Shown here: positions 1 to 5,096 of the stretch, in pieces
How the letters are laid out: each line of letters begins with the position of its first letter
Position numbering within the stretch: position 1 is the stretch's first letter
Origin: Solirubrobacteraceae bacterium
GTDB lineage: Bacteria > Actinomycetota > Thermoleophilia > Solirubrobacterales > Solirubrobacteraceae
DNA: 7,238 bases
Reading direction: 5' to 3'
Assembly (NCBI GenBank): GCA_030043235.1
Contig: JASHYF010000070.1
Coordinates: forward strand, 1-7,238
Notes under the pieces: generated by a model
Told to the model about the DNA's origin: nothing
The model's database searches: none
What the model saw: only the letters and a program-made list of their open reading frames with translations
Position numbers and translations under genes: made by a program

Positions 1-324
1 GAGCGCGGCCGCGTCGCGTGCGCCGCAGATCGCGGGAAGCTCTCGCGCCGCCGCCGAGTCCGCGCGTGCGCCGCGCGCCGAGCGCCCCGACAGGCGCTCG
101 AGCTCCGCATCGGACTGCAGCGCACGCACTGCCTGCGCGCACAACGCGGGCGCCTGCCGGGCGAGATCCTCCAGCGGGACCTCGCCGATCTCATCCGCGG
201 GGCGCGCGAGGATCAGCGCTATCGCCCAGCGCCGCGCGAGCTCGTCGCTGCGCGTGAGCAACGTCTCCACGGGCAGCTCTGCGATCGCGCGCGGAGGCTG
301 ATGCGTGCGCGGGGGGTCGACCAT
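1..324 (-). CDS. Unrecognised protein, N-terminal 108 residues (runs off left edge)
   Basis: Read on the minus strand, an open frame begins at an ATG (324-322) and stays open for all 108 codons to base 1, so the C-terminal part lies outside the window. The protein starts MVDPPRTHQPPRAIAELPVE and has an amphipathic helical feel: residues 20-75 are rich in Leu, Ala, Arg and Glu (for example RRWAIALILARPADEIGEVP), with two Cys (62, 100). There is no signal peptide or membrane segment. Codon use (mostly G/C at third positions) and balanced composition support coding, whereas the overlapping plus-strand frame is Arg/Pro-rich and improbable. It is divergent from the 403 gene with a 78-bp gap. I do not recognise the family. 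It vaguely resembles the all-helical N-terminal region seen before signalling domains such as GGDEF in some actinobacteria, but that is only a guess and the decisive domain is not in view. Confidence 0.72.
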   Translation of the reverse strand, partial: MVDPPRTHQPPRAIAELPVETLLTRSDELARRWAIALILARPADEIGEVPLEDLARQAPALCAQAVRALQSDAELERLSGRSARGARADSAAARELPAICGARDAAAL

Positions 325-402
325 GGTTGTTGGATAGCAGCATGCGGGGACGTCATGCCTCCCGGGCCTGGCGGCCACGCGCGGAGATAGCCTGCGTGAC
401 AG
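325..402. promoter_or_regulatory. Divergent intergenic region
   Basis: This 78-bp gap must hold the 5' signals of both divergent hypothetical genes. It is less GC-rich near 326-340 (TTGTTGGATAGCAG). No convincing -35/-10 pair is visible in either direction. GGAG at 383-386 is the only Shine-Dalgarno-like run for the plus-strand gene, but it lies 16 nt from the GTG at 403, which is long. The boundaries are real; the regulatory content is inferred from geometry only. Confidence 0.35.
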
Positions 403-1029
403 GTGAACCTCCTGACACGGAACCGAGCCCGCCGCGCGCGAGCCGTGATCGCCGACCTCGAAAGCTCCACCGCGGTCGACCTCGGCAGCGGCGCGGTGCG
501 CTCGACGCAGACGGCCGACCTGGTGATCGACGAGGCGTCGCTGGAGGAGATGTGGACGCCGATGCACCTCGAGCGGCTGGCGCGCACGTACTGGCGGTTT
601 CTCACACGCGTGACGCTCGGCCTGGTGCGCGTGGTGTACAGCGAGCGAGAGCGCTCGGTGGTGCTGCTCGCGAGCCCGCTGAGACTGCTCACCTTCCAGG
701 CCCCCGAATACGAGATGGACTCCGTTCGCGGCCTCGTGCGCTGGCGCATAGCACGCGGCGTGCTGGTCTCGCGCCGTGGGCGCGACCGCCTCGGCTACCT
801 GCAGATCGAAGTCCGCAGGAGCCCGGGCGTCGACGAGCGGCACGCGCGCCTGCACGTGGAGGTGGAGGTAGCGAACTTCCACCCGTCGATAGCCACCAGG
901 CTCGGCCGCTGGCTGTATGACGCGACCCAGTCGCGCATCCACGTGATCATCACCTACGGCTTTCTGCGCTCGCTCAGGCGGCTCGATCTGGCCCCGTCGC
1001 GGGTGGGCCGTTTCGAAGCTTCCGAGTGA
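403..1029 (+). CDS. Conserved-looking hypothetical protein, 208 aa
   Basis: A GTG-started frame of 208 residues. An in-frame TGA at 397-399 makes the GTG at 403 the first possible start; a second GTG at 445 is the alternative. The N-terminus is Arg-rich (MNLLTRNRARRARAVIADLE). Residues 50-80 form an aromatic/basic stretch (MWTPMHLERLARTYWRF, then LTRVTLGLVRVVYS), and residues 85-160 alternate hydrophobic and polar residues in short strands (VVLLASPLRLLTFQAPEYEM, GYLQIEVRR, LHVEVEVANF), suggesting a beta-rich fold. It ends with a helix and RLDLAPSRVGRFEASE. No signal peptide or clear transmembrane helix. Codon bias is strongly G/C-ending, unlike the overlapping frames at 327-920 and 219-749, which are Arg/Ala/Pro shadows. 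I do not recognise the family and assign no function. It is divergent from the left-edge gene and 234 bp upstream of glpX on the same strand. Confidence 0.8.
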   Translation: MNLLTRNRARRARAVIADLESSTAVDLGSGAVRSTQTADLVIDEASLEEMWTPMHLERLARTYWRFLTRVTLGLVRVVYSERERSVVLLASPLRLLTFQAPEYEMDSVRGLVRWRIARGVLVSRRGRDRLGYLQIEVRRSPGVDERHARLHVEVEVANFHPSIATRLGRWLYDATQSRIHVIITYGFLRSLRRLDLAPSRVGRFEASE

Positions 1030-1030
1030 T

Positions 1031-1043
1031 CGGCCGCCGGCCG
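1031..1043 (+). terminator. Weak hairpin just after the 403-1029 gene
   Basis: CGGCC (1031-1035), loop GCC, GGCCG (1039-1043): a 5-bp all-GC stem starting one base after the TGA at 1027-1029. There is no T-run after it. It could be a short terminator or chance palindromy in GC-rich DNA. Confidence 0.22.
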
Positions 1044-1063
1044 GGACGGGTGACGGTCTGCTC

Positions 1064-1133
1064 GCGCACGTCACGATCGCGGTGTCCGCGCCCCTGGTGC
1101 GCACGTCACGATCGCGGTGTCCGCGTCCCTGGT
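1064..1133. repeat. 35-bp tandem repeat, two copies, upstream of glpX
   Basis: Copy 1 is 1064-1098 and copy 2 is 1099-1133, head to tail with no spacer. They differ at one position only (C1091 versus T1126). Each copy contains CACGTCACGATCG and a short inverted repeat CGCGG-TGT-CCGCG (1078-1090 and 1113-1125). The second copy ends exactly where a TATAGGGT -10-like element begins, so the duplicated block occupies the region where activators, repressors or RNA polymerase upstream contacts would sit. The repeat itself is directly seen; an operator role is inference. Confidence 0.9.
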
Positions 1134-1140
1134 ATAGGGT
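1130..1140 (+). promoter_or_regulatory. Putative glpX promoter -10 region
   Basis: TGGTATAGGGT contains an extended-10-like TGG followed by TATAGG (1133-1138), or alternatively TAGGGT (1135-1140), matching the actinobacterial TANNNT pattern. It stands out as the only T/A-containing island in this stretch. No good TTGACA-like -35 is seen 16-18 bp upstream, where the second copy of the 35-bp repeat lies. A start near 1147 would give a leader of about 115 nt before the TTG at 1264. Confidence 0.42.
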
Positions 1141-1146
1141 TCGTTG

Positions 1147-1263
1147 CCGGCGCCGGGTCTCGTCTCCGGCGTCGCCAGCGCACGTCTTGAGCGACACGCC
1201 CACGGACCGGCTGCCACAACCGGCTGCGGGGCGAGGGCGAGAGATCGTCTGCCGAGAACAACC
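1147..1263 (+). other. glpX leader (probable 5' UTR)
   Basis: This is untranslated if the TTG at 1264 is the start. It holds a stem of GGCGCCGG (1149-1156) with CCGGCGTC (1166-1173, one G-T pair) and a 9-nt loop, and a direct repeat ACCGGCTGC at 1206-1214 and 1219-1227. The frame is open back to a TTG at 1144, but the encoded 40 residues are Ala/Arg/Gly-rich and not expected in this family. I recognise no known riboswitch. Confidence 0.35.
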
Positions 1264-2271
1264 TTGCATCCAGATCCAGACCACTCCCAGCAGCTGCCCG
1301 ACCGCAACCTCGCGCTGGAGCTCGTGCGCGTGACCGAGGCCGCTGCCCTGGCGACCGCGCCGCTGGTCGGCAGCGGCGAGAAGGAGGCGGCCGACCAGGC
1401 GGCCGTCGACGGCATGCGCTACATGCTGCAGTCGATCCAGATGGACGGCGTGGTGGTGATCGGCGAGGGCGAGAAGGACGAGGCGCCGATGCTCTACAAC
1501 GGCGAGCACATCGGCGACGGCTCCCCGCCGGAGGTCGACATCGCGGTCGACCCGCTCGAGGGCACCACCCTGGCGGCGCACGGCATGCCCAGCGCGCTGG
1601 CGGTGATCGCGCTGTCGGCCCGCGGCACCATGTTCGACCCCGGGCCGTGCGTGTACATGGAGAAGATGGCCGGCGCACCGCCGATCGCCGACCTGCTCGA
1701 CCTCGACCGGCCGCTCGGGGAGACCGTCAAGCTGATCGCCGAGCGCAAGGGCCACCCGGTCAGCGACGTGATGGTGGTCGTGCTCGACCGCCCCCGCCAC
1801 GAGCAGGGCATCGCGGCGATCCGCGCCGCCGGCGCGAGGGTGCGCCTGATTCCCCACGGCGACGTCTCGGCCACGCTGCTCGCCGTCACCGAGCGCTCGC
1901 CGGTGGACCTGCTGTGGGGGATCGGCGGCACGCCCGAGGGGGTCATCTCCGCCGCCGCCGTCAAGTGCCTCGGCGGCCAGCTGCTCGGGCGGCTGTGGCC
2001 GCGCGACGACGCCGAGCGAACCGCCGCCCGCGAGGCCGGCTACGAGCTCGAGCGGGTGCTCGACCGCGACGACCTGGTGGCCGGCAACGACGTCTTCTTC
2101 TCGGCCACCGGCGTCACCGACGGGGACGTGCTGCAGGGCGTGCGCTACCCGAGCGCCGGCGGGGCCACCACCGAGTCGCTCGTCACCCGCTCGCGCTCCG
2201 GGACGATCAGGCGCATCATGGCCACCCACGACCGCGCCAAGCTGCGGGCGATCGGCGGCGAGCGCTACTAG
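1264..2271 (+). CDS. glpX: Class II fructose-1,6-bisphosphatase GlpX
   Basis: Cytosolic metal-dependent phosphatase that hydrolyses fructose-1,6-bisphosphate to fructose-6-phosphate in gluconeogenesis and sugar-phosphate cycling. From the TTG at 1264 it is 335 aa, matching the usual 320-340. The N-terminus PDRNLALELVRVTEAAALA is typical of the family. Visible motifs are KEAADQAAVDGMR (Asp metal ligand region), GEGEKDEAPML at 67-77, DPLEGT at 96-101 (metal and phosphate site), PRHEQ, and GIGGTPEGV with the conserved Glu at 225, followed by the GRL segment, the FSATG motif and a C-terminal TTESLVTRSRSGTIRRI block. All key acidic positions known from E. coli GlpX appear present. The start is uncertain: TTG 1144 would add 40 atypical residues, and no strong Shine-Dalgarno precedes 1264. 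It is transcribed convergently with the glycosyltransferase gene. Its product feeds glucose-6-phosphate to zwf further along. Confidence 0.95.
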   Translation: MHPDPDHSQQLPDRNLALELVRVTEAAALATAPLVGSGEKEAADQAAVDGMRYMLQSIQMDGVVVIGEGEKDEAPMLYNGEHIGDGSPPEVDIAVDPLEGTTLAAHGMPSALAVIALSARGTMFDPGPCVYMEKMAGAPPIADLLDLDRPLGETVKLIAERKGHPVSDVMVVVLDRPRHEQGIAAIRAAGARVRLIPHGDVSATLLAVTERSPVDLLWGIGGTPEGVISAAAVKCLGGQLLGRLWPRDDAERTAAREAGYELERVLDRDDLVAGNDVFFSATGVTDGDVLQGVRYPSAGGATTESLVTRSRSGTIRRIMATHDRAKLRAIGGERY

Positions 2272-2272
2272 C

Positions 2273-2295
2273 CGCGCGCTCGAGGCGAGCGCGCG
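2273..2295. terminator. Bidirectional hairpin between convergent genes
   Basis: CGCGCGCTCG (2273-2282), loop AGG (2283-2285), CGAGCGCGCG (2286-2295): a perfect 10-bp stem that nearly fills the 28-bp gap between the glpX stop (TAG 2269-2271) and the glycosyltransferase stop (2302-2300). There is no T-tract on either side, which is common for high-GC actinobacterial terminators. Placement and perfection make it a good candidate to end both converging transcripts. Confidence 0.7.
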
Positions 2296-2299
2296 CGAG

Positions 2300-3226
2300 T
2301 CACAGCGGCGTCAGGCCAAGGTCATTGGGCGTCCCGCCTCGCAACACCGCGACCAGGTGATCGACGTCCTCGAAGGCCGCCTCGCGCAGCGTTTCGCTGA
2401 TGCGCACGTTGGCCCGCTGGTCGCTCTCGGTTCGAAACCACGCGCGCCGGCCGCCGGCGCCGTGGTGGTAGATCACATCGCCGTAGATGCCGCCCATCAG
2501 GAAGTGAAAGTTGACCTGGTTGCTGCGCCTCAGCGGCGCGATCTCACGGCCGGCGTTGATGAGCTCGTACGTGATCTTCTGGCCGACGTCCTGCGTGTAG
2601 TCCACGATCTGCGTGTAGTTTTCACCGGGCGTCTTCTGCACGTCCTTGAACGACGCGCCGAGCGCCAGCAGCTCGTCTCTGCGCACGCACAGGCCGCTCA
2701 CGTGCACGAACGGATGCAGCTCGGGCGCCATCTCGTCTCTGTACACGCCCGACACCGCCGCGCCCCGCTCACAGGCGCAGACCAGCACCTCGAGCCAGTC
2801 CTCGCGCACGGGAAACGAGTCGTTGTCGAGCGTGATCACGTAGTCGAAGTCTGTTGGCACCTTCTTCGTGAGGTAGTCCAGCGCGTTCGGGTGTCGCCGC
2901 TCGAGCAGGCGAGCGCCGTAGGGCCCGCTCAGGCGATGTGCGAGCCGCCCCACGGGCGCGACCCAGCCCGGTGGCCACACGTGCACATGCTCGAACTTTT
3001 CCATCAATTCCCGGTGCAGCTTGAAGTGTGAGTTGTCGAACACGAACACCTCGTAGTCCCAGCCGCGCGAATTGCGCGCGACCTGGCGCAGGCACAGCTC
3101 GATCCACGGGTAGCGCGCCGCGTCGGCCTCCCGCTGGGGCCCGCGCCGGCCTTTGCGCGAAAAGCCGTTCACGACGAGTATCGCCAGCCGCGGCCGGCGG
3201 CCCGCTGCGTCTGCGCCGGTGGACAT
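2300..3226 (-). CDS. Glycosyltransferase, family 2-like (GT-A fold)
   Basis: A 308-residue protein starting MSTGADAAGRRPRLAILVVN. A GT-A nucleotide-sugar core is visible: hydrophobic strand RLAILVVNGF (13-22), a helix with the PWIELCLRQV segment (40-49), strand DYEVFVFDNS (57-66), then DYVITLDNDSF (128-138), whose D134-N-D136 is the DXD-type metal/nucleotide-sugar motif. A later HVSGLCVRRDELLALGA segment (175-191) corresponds to the acceptor-side region, and the tail contains HFLMGGIYGDVIYHHG (241-256). There is no membrane helix, so it is probably a cytosolic or peripheral enzyme adding a sugar to a glycan precursor; donor and acceptor cannot be told. The start ATG (3226-3224) shares one base with the stop of the upstream acyltransferase (TGATG) and has no Shine-Dalgarno of its own, so translation is probably coupled. 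The frame stays open upstream to 4129, but that part is Arg/Ala shadow sequence. Confidence 0.85.
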   Translation of the reverse strand: MSTGADAAGRRPRLAILVVNGFSRKGRRGPQREADAARYPWIELCLRQVARNSRGWDYEVFVFDNSHFKLHRELMEKFEHVHVWPPGWVAPVGRLAHRLSGPYGARLLERRHPNALDYLTKKVPTDFDYVITLDNDSFPVREDWLEVLVCACERGAAVSGVYRDEMAPELHPFVHVSGLCVRRDELLALGASFKDVQKTPGENYTQIVDYTQDVGQKITYELINAGREIAPLRRSNQVNFHFLMGGIYGDVIYHHGAGGRRAWFRTESDQRANVRISETLREAAFEDVDHLVAVLRGGTPNDLGLTPL

Positions 3227-3855
3227 CAAGCGCGCGGATGCTGGTCGCCGGCGCCGGTCGTGCTGTGCTCGCCGAGCAGCTGCGGCGCTGCGGAGACGAT
3301 CACTGCGCCCGCGGGAACGTCCCGGCTGACCACGGTGCCGGCACCCACGCGCGCGCCGCGCCCGATGCGCACGGTGGCCCCGCGTGGAGCGATAATGACC
3401 GCGTTGGCGCCGATCTTGACGTCGTCCTCGATGAGGATCCGCGACCGCGTGCGCGGCCGCGAGCCGTCGCGGTCTCGCCCGCGCGAGCCGTTGCTGGCCG
3501 AGTCGTCCTCGCCCGGAGCATGCTCGCGCGAGTCGCCGTCCCGCCTGCGGCGGGGCTCGACGCGGCCCGCCGCGAGCGTGACGTTCTGCCAGATCGTCAC
3601 CCTCCGGCCGATCTCGACGTTGCGGTTGATCACGATGCCGAGGCTGTTGTGCGCGAGGAAGATGTCCGGGCTGACAGACGCTCCCGGAGCGAGCGAGTTG
3701 TGGTAGAGGAACCCGTTCACCTGCTTGAGCGAGAACGCGAGCGCCCAGTGGCCCCGCCGGTGCAATGCGATCGAGGCCAGCCACAGCCTTTCGGGGCTGA
3801 GGACCCACAGCTTGCGCAGCTTGCGCTTGAGCTGCCGCAGCTTCACGTTGTTCAT
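3226..3855 (-). CDS. Hexapeptide-repeat acyltransferase (serine acetyltransferase/WcaF-like)
   Basis: A 209-residue protein starting at the ATG 3855-3853, chosen because GAAGGA (3870-3865) lies 9 nt upstream; the longer frame to 4083 is Arg-rich shadow. Residues 1-50 are a basic helical N-terminus (NNVKLRQLKRKLRKLWVLSP) with no full SATase helical domain, so this is not a housekeeping CysE. From residue 56 the left-handed beta-helix repeats run: PGASVSPDIFLAHNSLGIVI with the likely catalytic His69, then INRNVEIGRRVTIWQNVTL. A charged insert occupies roughly 98-139, after which the coils resume with ILIEDDVKIGANAVI, ATVRIGRGARVGAGTVV and DVPAGAVIV. The GIVINRNVEIG form matches O-acetyltransferases in polysaccharide loci. 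It probably transfers an acetyl group from acetyl-CoA to a sugar of a surface glycan, with the coupled glycosyltransferase as partner. The C-terminus (SAAPQLLGEHS) lacks the usual NPA ending. The specific substrate is unknown. Confidence 0.85.
   Translation of the reverse strand: MNNVKLRQLKRKLRKLWVLSPERLWLASIALHRRGHWALAFSLKQVNGFLYHNSLAPGASVSPDIFLAHNSLGIVINRNVEIGRRVTIWQNVTLAAGRVEPRRRRDGDSREHAPGEDDSASNGSRGRDRDGSRPRTRSRILIEDDVKIGANAVIIAPRGATVRIGRGARVGAGTVVSRDVPAGAVIVSAAPQLLGEHSTTGAGDQHPRA
3439..3558 (-). other. Charged low-complexity insert within the acyltransferase
   Basis: Residues about 100-139 of the acyltransferase interrupt the beta-helix with Arg, Asp, Glu, Ser and Gly (RRRRDGDSREHAPGEDD, then a Ser/Gly/Arg stretch and RPRTRSR). 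Family members usually have a loop of roughly ten residues here. The segment keeps the reading frame and has no stops. A 10-bp direct repeat, GTCGTCCTCG, occurs inside it (3502-3511) and just past its end (3421-3430), encoding EDD both times at a 27-codon offset. Confidence 0.7.
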
Positions 3856-3864
3856 CTCGCGCGG

Positions 3865-3870
3865 TCCTTC
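3865..3870 (-). promoter_or_regulatory. Ribosome binding site of the acyltransferase gene
   Basis: GAAGGA on the minus strand, 9 nt before the ATG at 3855. It decides the start at 3855 against longer in-frame extensions. Confidence 0.75.
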
Positions 3871-3962
3871 GAGGGGATTGCCCGCTCGCCCGCTCGCGCG
3901 ATAGACCGGCGGGCGCTCGCGTCGCCGTCCGGCGCGCCGATCCGTGGCCGTCCCATGCTCCC

Positions 3963-3968
3963 ATCGTA
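3963..3968 (-). promoter_or_regulatory. Putative -10 box of the acyltransferase-glycosyltransferase operon
   Basis: TACGAT read on the minus strand fits the actinobacterial TANNNT -10 pattern. A start near 3956 would give a leader of about 100 nt before the ATG at 3855. No clear -35 is seen. The identical hexamer faces gnd at 4084-4089. Confidence 0.4.
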
Positions 3969-4033
3969 TCCGCCCACAGCCCGCGCGTACCGCGGCCGCG
4001 AGCGGCTTTCGGCGGGTCAGCCACGGGCGGGAT

Positions 4034-4077
4034 GCGACGCGGCCGGCGCGGCGGGCCGCGACGCCAACGTGCGTCGC
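4034..4077. repeat. Nested inverted repeats upstream of the gnd promoter
   Basis: GCGACGC (4034-4040) is repeated inverted as GCGTCGC (4071-4077). Nested inside, CGCGGCC (4038-4044) pairs with GGCCGCG (4054-4060) across a 9-nt loop. The outer right arm ends 6 bp before the TACGAT box. The two pairings are mutually exclusive in their shared bases 4038-4040. It could be an operator or merely GC-rich palindromy. Confidence 0.4.
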
Positions 4078-4083
4078 TGGCAC

Positions 4084-4089
4084 TACGAT
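4084..4089 (+). promoter_or_regulatory. Putative -10 box of the gnd-zwf-opcA operon
   Basis: TACGAT fits TANNNT and is one of few T/A-rich hexamers in this region. A start near 4096 would give a leader of about 53 nt to the GTG at 4149. No convincing -35 is visible at 16-18 bp spacing. Confidence 0.45.
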
Positions 4090-4137
4090 CCTCGCGTGAG
4101 CGGCCGGAGCGCCGTACGCGCTCGGACACCGAGGATC

Positions 4138-4143
4138 AAGGAG
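4138..4143 (+). promoter_or_regulatory. Ribosome binding site of gnd
   Basis: AAGGAG, 5 nt before the GTG at 4149. It is the strongest Shine-Dalgarno in the window and fixes a GTG start rather than the upstream ATG at 4032, whose extension is Arg-rich. Confidence 0.85.
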
Positions 4144-4148
4144 ACGAG

Positions 4149-5096
4149 GTGACGCAGATCGGTTTCGTCGGGCTGGGCAAGATGGGCGGGAACATGGTGC
4201 ACCGCATCCGCCGCGACTCAGACCATGAGGTCGTCGCCTTCGACTTCGACGCCAAGGCCGTGAAGAAGGCGGTCAAGAAGGGAGCGACGGGCGCGGGCTC
4301 GCTGAAGGAGCTGGTCGAGCAGCTCGGCCCGCCGCGCATGGTGTGGATCATGGTCCCCGCGGGCGACCCCACGCAGGAGACGGTGGACAAGCTCGCCAAG
4401 CTGCTCGAGCGCGGCGACGTGATCGTCGACGGCGGCAACTCGCGCTGGACGGACGACAAGCGCCGCTCGGCCGAACTGAAGAGACGCGGCATCGAATACG
4501 TCGACGTGGGCACCTCCGGCGGCGTGTGGGGCCTGGAGGTCGGCTACTGCATGATGGTGGGCGGGCCGCCGAAGGCGGTCAAGCGCCTCGCGCCGATCCT
4601 CGACGTGCTCGCTCCCGAGACCAGCGAGCAGAGCAGCGACGCGATCGGGCCGCGCGGCTGGCTGCACTTCGGCCCGGCGGGCGCGGGTCACTACGTGAAG
4701 ATGGTCCACAACGGCGTGGAGTACGGCCTGATGCAGGCGTATGCGGAGGGCTTTGAAGTGTTCGACAAGTGCGAGTACGAGCTCGACAAGGCCAAGATCG
4801 CGCACCTGTGGGGTCAGGGCTCGGTGGTGCGCTCGTGGCTGTGCGAGCTGGCCGCGCGCGCGTTCGAGCTCGACGGCAACTCGCTCGAGGCGATCGAGGG
4901 CTACACCGAGGACTCCGGCGAGGGGCGCTGGACGATCGCCGATGCGACCGCGCACGACGTGCCCACTCCGGTGATCACGGCATCGCTCTACGCGCGCATG
5001 CGCTCGCGCGGCGACGGCGAGTTCGCCGATCGCGTGCTGGCGGCGCTGCGCAACCAGTTCGGCGGCCACGCGGTGAAGGCGGCGGCGAAGAAGTGA
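4149..5096 (+). CDS. gnd: 6-phosphogluconate dehydrogenase, decarboxylating, short type
   Basis: Oxidises and decarboxylates 6-phosphogluconate to ribulose-5-phosphate with reduction of NAD(P)+, the last oxidative step of the pentose-phosphate pathway, in the cytosol. It is 315 aa, matching the short (about 300 aa) class rather than the roughly 470-aa form. The N-terminal Rossmann motif is GFVGLGKMG (5-13, GxGxxG). Next come VDGGNSRWTDDKRR starting at 93, GTSGGVWGLEVGYCMMVGG starting at 121 with the SGG substrate motif (123-125), and GPAGAGHYVKMVHNGVEYG with catalytic Lys184 and His187-Asn188. The C-terminal helical part ends GGHAVKAAAKK. The GTG start follows AAGGAG by 5 nt. Its TGA overlaps the zwf ATG by one base (TGATG at 5094-5098). 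Short-type enzymes often prefer NAD+, but I cannot settle cofactor choice from the sequence. Confidence 0.95.
   Translation: MTQIGFVGLGKMGGNMVHRIRRDSDHEVVAFDFDAKAVKKAVKKGATGAGSLKELVEQLGPPRMVWIMVPAGDPTQETVDKLAKLLERGDVIVDGGNSRWTDDKRRSAELKRRGIEYVDVGTSGGVWGLEVGYCMMVGGPPKAVKRLAPILDVLAPETSEQSSDAIGPRGWLHFGPAGAGHYVKMVHNGVEYGLMQAYAEGFEVFDKCEYELDKAKIAHLWGQGSVVRSWLCELAARAFELDGNSLEAIEGYTEDSGEGRWTIADATAHDVPTPVITASLYARMRSRGDGEFADRVLAALRNQFGGHAVKAAAKK

Larger units (their letters stand above)
3856..4148. other. Divergent intergenic region between the acyltransferase and gnd
   Basis: A 293-bp non-coding stretch between divergent operons. Frames cross it, but all encode Arg/Pro/Ala-rich sequence without recognisable domains. 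It carries a TACGAT hexamer facing each way (3968-3963 and 4084-4089), a palindrome CGCGGCCGCG (3991-4000), the inverted repeats near 4034-4077, and a good Shine-Dalgarno for each operon at its ends. No small RNA gene is recognisable. Confidence 0.6.

Noticed and set aside
327..920. 197-aa plus-strand frame overlapping the 208-aa hypothetical gene
   Set aside because: Arg/Pro/Ala-rich composition and no strand/helix pattern; the 403 frame has G/C-ending codon bias and balanced composition.
1064..1133. Tandem repeat as a start of a CRISPR array
   Set aside because: The two 35-bp copies are directly adjacent with no spacer, and there are only two; no cas genes are present.
3226..3855. Calling the acyltransferase cysE (serine acetyltransferase of cysteine synthesis)
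   Set aside because: It lacks the N-terminal SATase helical domain and the CysE D-H-A-T-G-I pattern; GIVINRNVEIG and the adjacent glycosyltransferase point to glycan O-acetylation.
3227..4129. Long minus-strand frame extending the glycosyltransferase to 609 aa
   Set aside because: The upstream 301 residues are Arg/Ala/Pro-rich shadow sequence over the acyltransferase, which has real domain motifs and a Shine-Dalgarno; the TGATG junction at 3226 fixes the true start.
4032..4148. Longer gnd start at the ATG 4032
   Set aside because: The extra 39 residues are Arg-rich and precede the Rossmann strand; AAGGAG 5 nt before the GTG at 4149 is decisive, and the extension would span the putative promoter.
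4769..5095. Extension of zwf to a 638-aa protein
   Set aside because: It overlaps the catalytic C-terminal half of gnd in another frame and encodes Arg-rich sequence; the ATG at 5096 gives the normal G6PD N-terminus.
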